A stretch of DNA of 7,728 nucleotides, from contig CABSBF010000078.1 in NCBI GenBank assembly GCA_902475855.1, forward strand, positions 1 to 7,728. Direction: 5' to 3'. The notes below the pieces were generated by a model, which was given only the letters and a program-made list of their open reading frames with translations, searched no databases and had not been told where the DNA came from. Origin of the DNA: an uncultured Eubacteriales bacterium. GTDB taxonomy: Bacteria; Bacillota; Clostridia; Oscillospirales; Oscillospiraceae. The position numbers were made by a program, and so were the translations under genes. Every line of letters begins with the position of its first letter. The first letter of the stretch is position 1. Below are positions 5,281-7,728 of this stretch, piece by piece.

Positions 5281-6780
5281 ATGATTCTTTCTGAAGCGAT
5301 CCAGTCCCTGATGGACCTGCAGGCGAAGCTTGCCGCCTACGGCCACGCCATGGGTCTGCTCTTTTACGACGGGGCGACCACCGCGCCCAAGGGCACGGCG
5401 GCGAACCGCGGCCAGACCATGAGCATTTTAAGCGAGGAGCACTACAAGCTCACGACCGGTGAAGAGACCGTCGCGCTGCTCGAATTCCTCGACGCGCGCA
5501 AATCTGAGCTCGATGAAAAGCAGCAGCGCATGGTATTTTTGCTCATCAAGGACATCCGCAATATGCAGAAGATCCCGATGGACGAGTACGTTGCCTACCA
5601 GCAGCTGCTTGTCGAGGCGGACGACGTCTGGCACCGCGCGAAGGAGACGAGCGAATTTGCTCTCTTCGAGCCCGTGCTTGAGAAAATTTTCGAGACCAAC
5701 ATCCGCTTCGCACACTACTGCGCACCGGAAAAAGACCCCTACGACTACTGGCTCAGCGAGTATGAGGACGGGCTGACGATGGCGCAGTGCGACGAATTCT
5801 TTGCGACGCTGCGCGAGCACATCGTGCCGCTCCTGAAAAAAATCAAAGAAAAGCCGCAGGTCGACGATGCGATGCTGCACGGCCATTTTCCCGAGGAGAA
5901 GCAGGCGCAGCTTTCCGACTACCTGATGCGCACGATGGGCCTCGATTTGGACCATGTCGGCCTGTCCACGACCGAGCATCCGTTTACGACGTCGCTCGGT
6001 TCGCACTTTGACGAGCGCATCACGACGCACTATTTGGAGGAGAATTTTGCCTCATCGATGTTCTCCGTTATCCACGAGGGCGGCCACGCGCTCTATGACA
6101 CCGGCAGCGCGGACGAGCTTGCCTATACGGTGCTCGACGGCGGTGTCTCCATGGGCATCCATGAGAGCCAGAGCCGTTTCTATGAAAATCTGCTCGGCCG
6201 CTCGCGCGTCTTCACGGCCTTCGTCTTCCCGAAGCTCTGCGAGCTCTTCCCCTCGCTCGCTGGCCACACGGCGGAGGAATTCTACCGCGCCATCAATAAG
6301 GCGGAGCCGTCCCTCATCCGCACCGAGGCCGACGAGGTCACCTACAGCCTGCACGTCATGGTGCGCTATGAGCTGGAAAAGCGCGTGATGCACGGCGAGC
6401 TCAAGGTGCACGACCTGCCGGGCGAGTGGAACCGCCTTTACAAGGAATATCTCGGCGTCGACGTGCCGGACGACAAACACGGCGTTTTGCAGGACAGCCA
6501 TTGGTCGGGCGGCAGCATCGGCTACTTCCCGTCCTACGCACTCGGCAGCGCCTACGGCGCACAGCTGCTTCGCAAGATGAGAGAGACGGTCGATGTGGAC
6601 GAGTGCCTCAAGACCGGCAATTTTGCGCCCATCAACGCGTGGAACCGCGAGCACATCTGGCAGTACGGCTGCCTCAAGAAGCCGGGCGCACTGCTGGAGC
6701 AGGCGCTGGGCGAGAAGTTCGACCCGACGGTCTACACGCAGTACCTTGAGGAAAAGTACGGCGAGCTCTACGGCCTGTAA
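5281..6780 (+). CDS. M32 family metallocarboxypeptidase (carboxypeptidase Taq type)
   Basis: This 499-residue cytoplasmic zinc peptidase would remove single amino acids from peptide C-termini. The zinc site is complete: HEGGH at residues 265-269 gives both histidine ligands and the catalytic glutamate, and E295 in HESQSRFYEN (294-303) is the third ligand. The spacing of 26 residues from the second histidine to that glutamate equals that of Pyrococcus furiosus carboxypeptidase, and the length is also typical. The conserved DGGVSMGIHESQSR block is intact, and no signal peptide is present. I chose the ATG at 5281, with GAGG (5268-5271) nine bases upstream. A TTG-initiated reading from 5218 would start upstream of the promoter -10 and is rejected. 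It is a single-gene unit with its own promoter and terminator, and its third codon positions are richer in G/C than those of the PucR module. Confidence 0.96.
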   Translation: MILSEAIQSLMDLQAKLAAYGHAMGLLFYDGATTAPKGTAANRGQTMSILSEEHYKLTTGEETVALLEFLDARKSELDEKQQRMVFLLIKDIRNMQKIPMDEYVAYQQLLVEADDVWHRAKETSEFALFEPVLEKIFETNIRFAHYCAPEKDPYDYWLSEYEDGLTMAQCDEFFATLREHIVPLLKKIKEKPQVDDAMLHGHFPEEKQAQLSDYLMRTMGLDLDHVGLSTTEHPFTTSLGSHFDERITTHYLEENFASSMFSVIHEGGHALYDTGSADELAYTVLDGGVSMGIHESQSRFYENLLGRSRVFTAFVFPKLCELFPSLAGHTAEEFYRAINKAEPSLIRTEADEVTYSLHVMVRYELEKRVMHGELKVHDLPGEWNRLYKEYLGVDVPDDKHGVLQDSHWSGGSIGYFPSYALGSAYGAQLLRKMRETVDVDECLKTGNFAPINAWNREHIWQYGCLKKPGALLEQALGEKFDPTVYTQYLEEKYGELYGL

Positions 6781-6796
6781 GTCCATGAGCATTCCG

Positions 6797-6829
6797 AAAG
6801 GAGATGTCCGACAGGACATCTCCTTTTTT
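6797..6829 (+). terminator. Terminator of the M32 peptidase gene
   Basis: A perfect 13-bp stem, AAAGGAGATGTCC (6797-6809) with its complement (6814-6826), has a GACA loop and a run of six T residues (6824-6829). It starts 17 bases after the stop codon. Confidence 0.93.
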
Positions 6830-6852
6830 GTGCGCAAAATACAGAAAGTGCA

Positions 6853-6881
6853 TTGCAATTCGGATAAATTTTCGGTACAAT
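6853..6881 (+). promoter_or_regulatory. Promoter of the CyuA-like gene
   Basis: TTGCAA (6853-6858) and TACAAT (6876-6881) are separated by exactly 17 bases, matching four and five of six consensus positions. Transcription would start near 6888, giving a leader of about 54 bases that contains a GC-rich hairpin. Confidence 0.65.
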
Positions 6882-6895
6882 GGAGGGCAAAAGTG

Positions 6896-6918
6896 CCGCC
6901 GCATTGAAGCTGCGGCGG
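6896..6918 (+). other. GC-rich hairpin in the leader of the CyuA-like gene
   Basis: CCGCCGCA (6896-6903) pairs perfectly with TGCGGCGG (6911-6918) around a seven-base loop, TTGAAGC. It sits just after the expected transcription start and 11 bases before the GGAG ribosome binding site (6930-6933). With no U-tract it is not a terminator. It may stabilise the mRNA or be a regulatory structure. Confidence 0.5.
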
Positions 6919-6941
6919 AAAGAGAGATTGGAGAAATGACC

Positions 6942-7728
6942 ATGGATGCAGCGCTTTATCAAACGTATGTCCGGATCCTGCACGAAGAGCTTGTGCCTGC
7001 GATGGGCTGCACGGAGCCCATTGCTATCGCTTATGCGGGCGCGCTCGCACGGAAAACATTGGAAAGACTGCCGGAGCGGATCGAACTGACCGTCAGCGGC
7101 AATATCATTAAAAATGTCAAAAGCGTCATCGTCCCGCACACGGGCGGGCGAAAGGGAATCCCTGTTGCCGTCGCAGCGGGTGTGCGCGTCGGCGACGCGG
7201 ACGCGCAGCTTGAGGTGCTGGCCAATGTTACGCAGGAGCAGCTGCCGCTGCTCGACGATTACCTTTCCGCAGTGGAGATCACGGTGACAAAGTCGCCGCT
7301 GCGCTGCCCGTTCGATATTCAGGTGCGCGCCCACGCAGGGGACGAGACGGCCTTTGTCCAGATCGTCGACAGCCACACGAATGTCGTGCGCATCGAGCAC
7401 AACGGTGAGATTTTGTTCAGCAAACCTTTTTCTGAGGAGGCCGCCCAGCCGGACGAAAGCCGCAAACTGCTGACGGTCGAAGACATCATTGCATTTGCAG
7501 ATGAAGTCGATCTTGATGACGTGCGCGCACCCATCGCGCGCCAGATCGAGTACAATACCGCCATCGCTGAGGCGGGACTGACGGGCGAGTACGGCGCGGC
7601 CGTCGGCAAGATCCTGCTTGACTCCTACGGCGACAGCGTGCAGAACCGCGCTAAGGCGTGGGCTGCCGCAGGGTCGGACGCGCGCATGAACGGCTGCGAA
7701 AAGCCTGTTATCATCAACTCCGGCAGCG
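6942..7728 (+). CDS. UPF0597/CyuA-type protein (L-cysteine desulfidase or serine dehydratase alpha-like), partial
   Basis: The first 262 codons are present and the gene runs off the right edge; the family is usually a little over 400 residues. Members are Fe-S enzymes annotated as L-cysteine desulfidase (E. coli CyuA/YhaM, Methanocaldococcus MJ1025), which yields pyruvate, ammonia and sulfide, or as serine dehydratase alpha-like proteins. Visible family motifs are PAMGCTEPIAIAYA near the N-terminus (Cys23), HTGGRKGIPVAVAAG at about 66-80, and NGCEKPVIINSGS (Cys252) at the edge. The remaining cluster cysteines lie beyond the window. I prefer the ATG at 6942, eight bases after GGAG (6930-6933). 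The ATG at 6936 is only two bases from it and would add Met-Thr. Cysteine versus serine as substrate cannot be decided here. Confidence 0.85.
   Translation, partial: MDAALYQTYVRILHEELVPAMGCTEPIAIAYAGALARKTLERLPERIELTVSGNIIKNVKSVIVPHTGGRKGIPVAVAAGVRVGDADAQLEVLANVTQEQLPLLDDYLSAVEITVTKSPLRCPFDIQVRAHAGDETAFVQIVDSHTNVVRIEHNGEILFSKPFSEEAAQPDESRKLLTVEDIIAFADEVDLDDVRAPIARQIEYNTAIAEAGLTGEYGAAVGKILLDSYGDSVQNRAKAWAAAGSDARMNGCEKPVIINSGS

Noticed and set aside
6052..6858. 268-residue minus-strand ORF opposite the M32 peptidase
   Set aside because: It overlaps the conserved zinc-site region of a certain gene and starts beyond that gene's terminator, so it is a G/C-bias shadow.

Overview
The window looks like a chromosomal segment of a Gram-positive anaerobe of the class Clostridia, probably an Oscillospiraceae/Ruminococcaceae-type gut bacterium. 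The grounds are indirect: strong Shine-Dalgarno sequences ahead of most genes, CCA encoded in all four tRNA genes, U-tract hairpin terminators, and the protein families present (M32 carboxypeptidase, a cysteine desulfidase/serine dehydratase-like Fe-S protein, a PucR regulator). No rRNA, CRISPR array or intact insertion sequence is visible.

Layout. (1) Bases 5-418, + strand: four tRNA genes, Asp(GTC), Phe(GAA), Gly(GCC) and Cys(GCA). A terminator-like hairpin sits between Gly and Cys, and a strong terminator follows Cys. (2) Bases 417-593: a short gap with a possible 43-residue minus-strand ORF and a second hairpin whose U-tract faces the + direction. (3) Bases 637-4882, minus strand, read right to left: a PucR-family regulator, a CodB-like NCS1 permease, and a DUF917 (S-methyl thiohydantoin desulfurase-like) enzyme. 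The permease and the enzyme are 35 bases apart, each with a strong ribosome binding site. The 176-base gap between regulator and permease holds two pairs of palindromes, both with a 31-bp centre-to-centre spacing. (4) Bases 4883-5280: a divergent intergenic region with the regulator's likely promoter, a possible remnant of an excisionase-like helix-turn-helix gene, and a probable extended -10 promoter overlapped by a perfect dyad. (5) Bases 5281-6780, + strand: an M32 (Taq-type) metallocarboxypeptidase with complete zinc motifs and its own terminator. (6) Bases 6942 to the right edge, + strand: the first 262 codons of a UPF0597/CyuA-type protein with a clear promoter and a GC-rich leader hairpin.

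How it works together (inference). Regions 3 and part of 4 form a compact catabolic module: PucR-type regulators usually sense a nitrogenous compound, the CodB-like permease would import a small N-heterocycle, and the DUF917 enzyme would attack a hydantoin- or thiohydantoin-like ring. The substrate cannot be read from the sequence. The M32 peptidase and the CyuA-like gene look like separate, independently transcribed housekeeping or amino-acid-catabolic units, and their codons are visibly more G/C-rich at third positions than those of the module. The most unusual content is the regulatory architecture around the PucR module and the hairpin inside the tRNA array; I see no clearly new multi-gene system.
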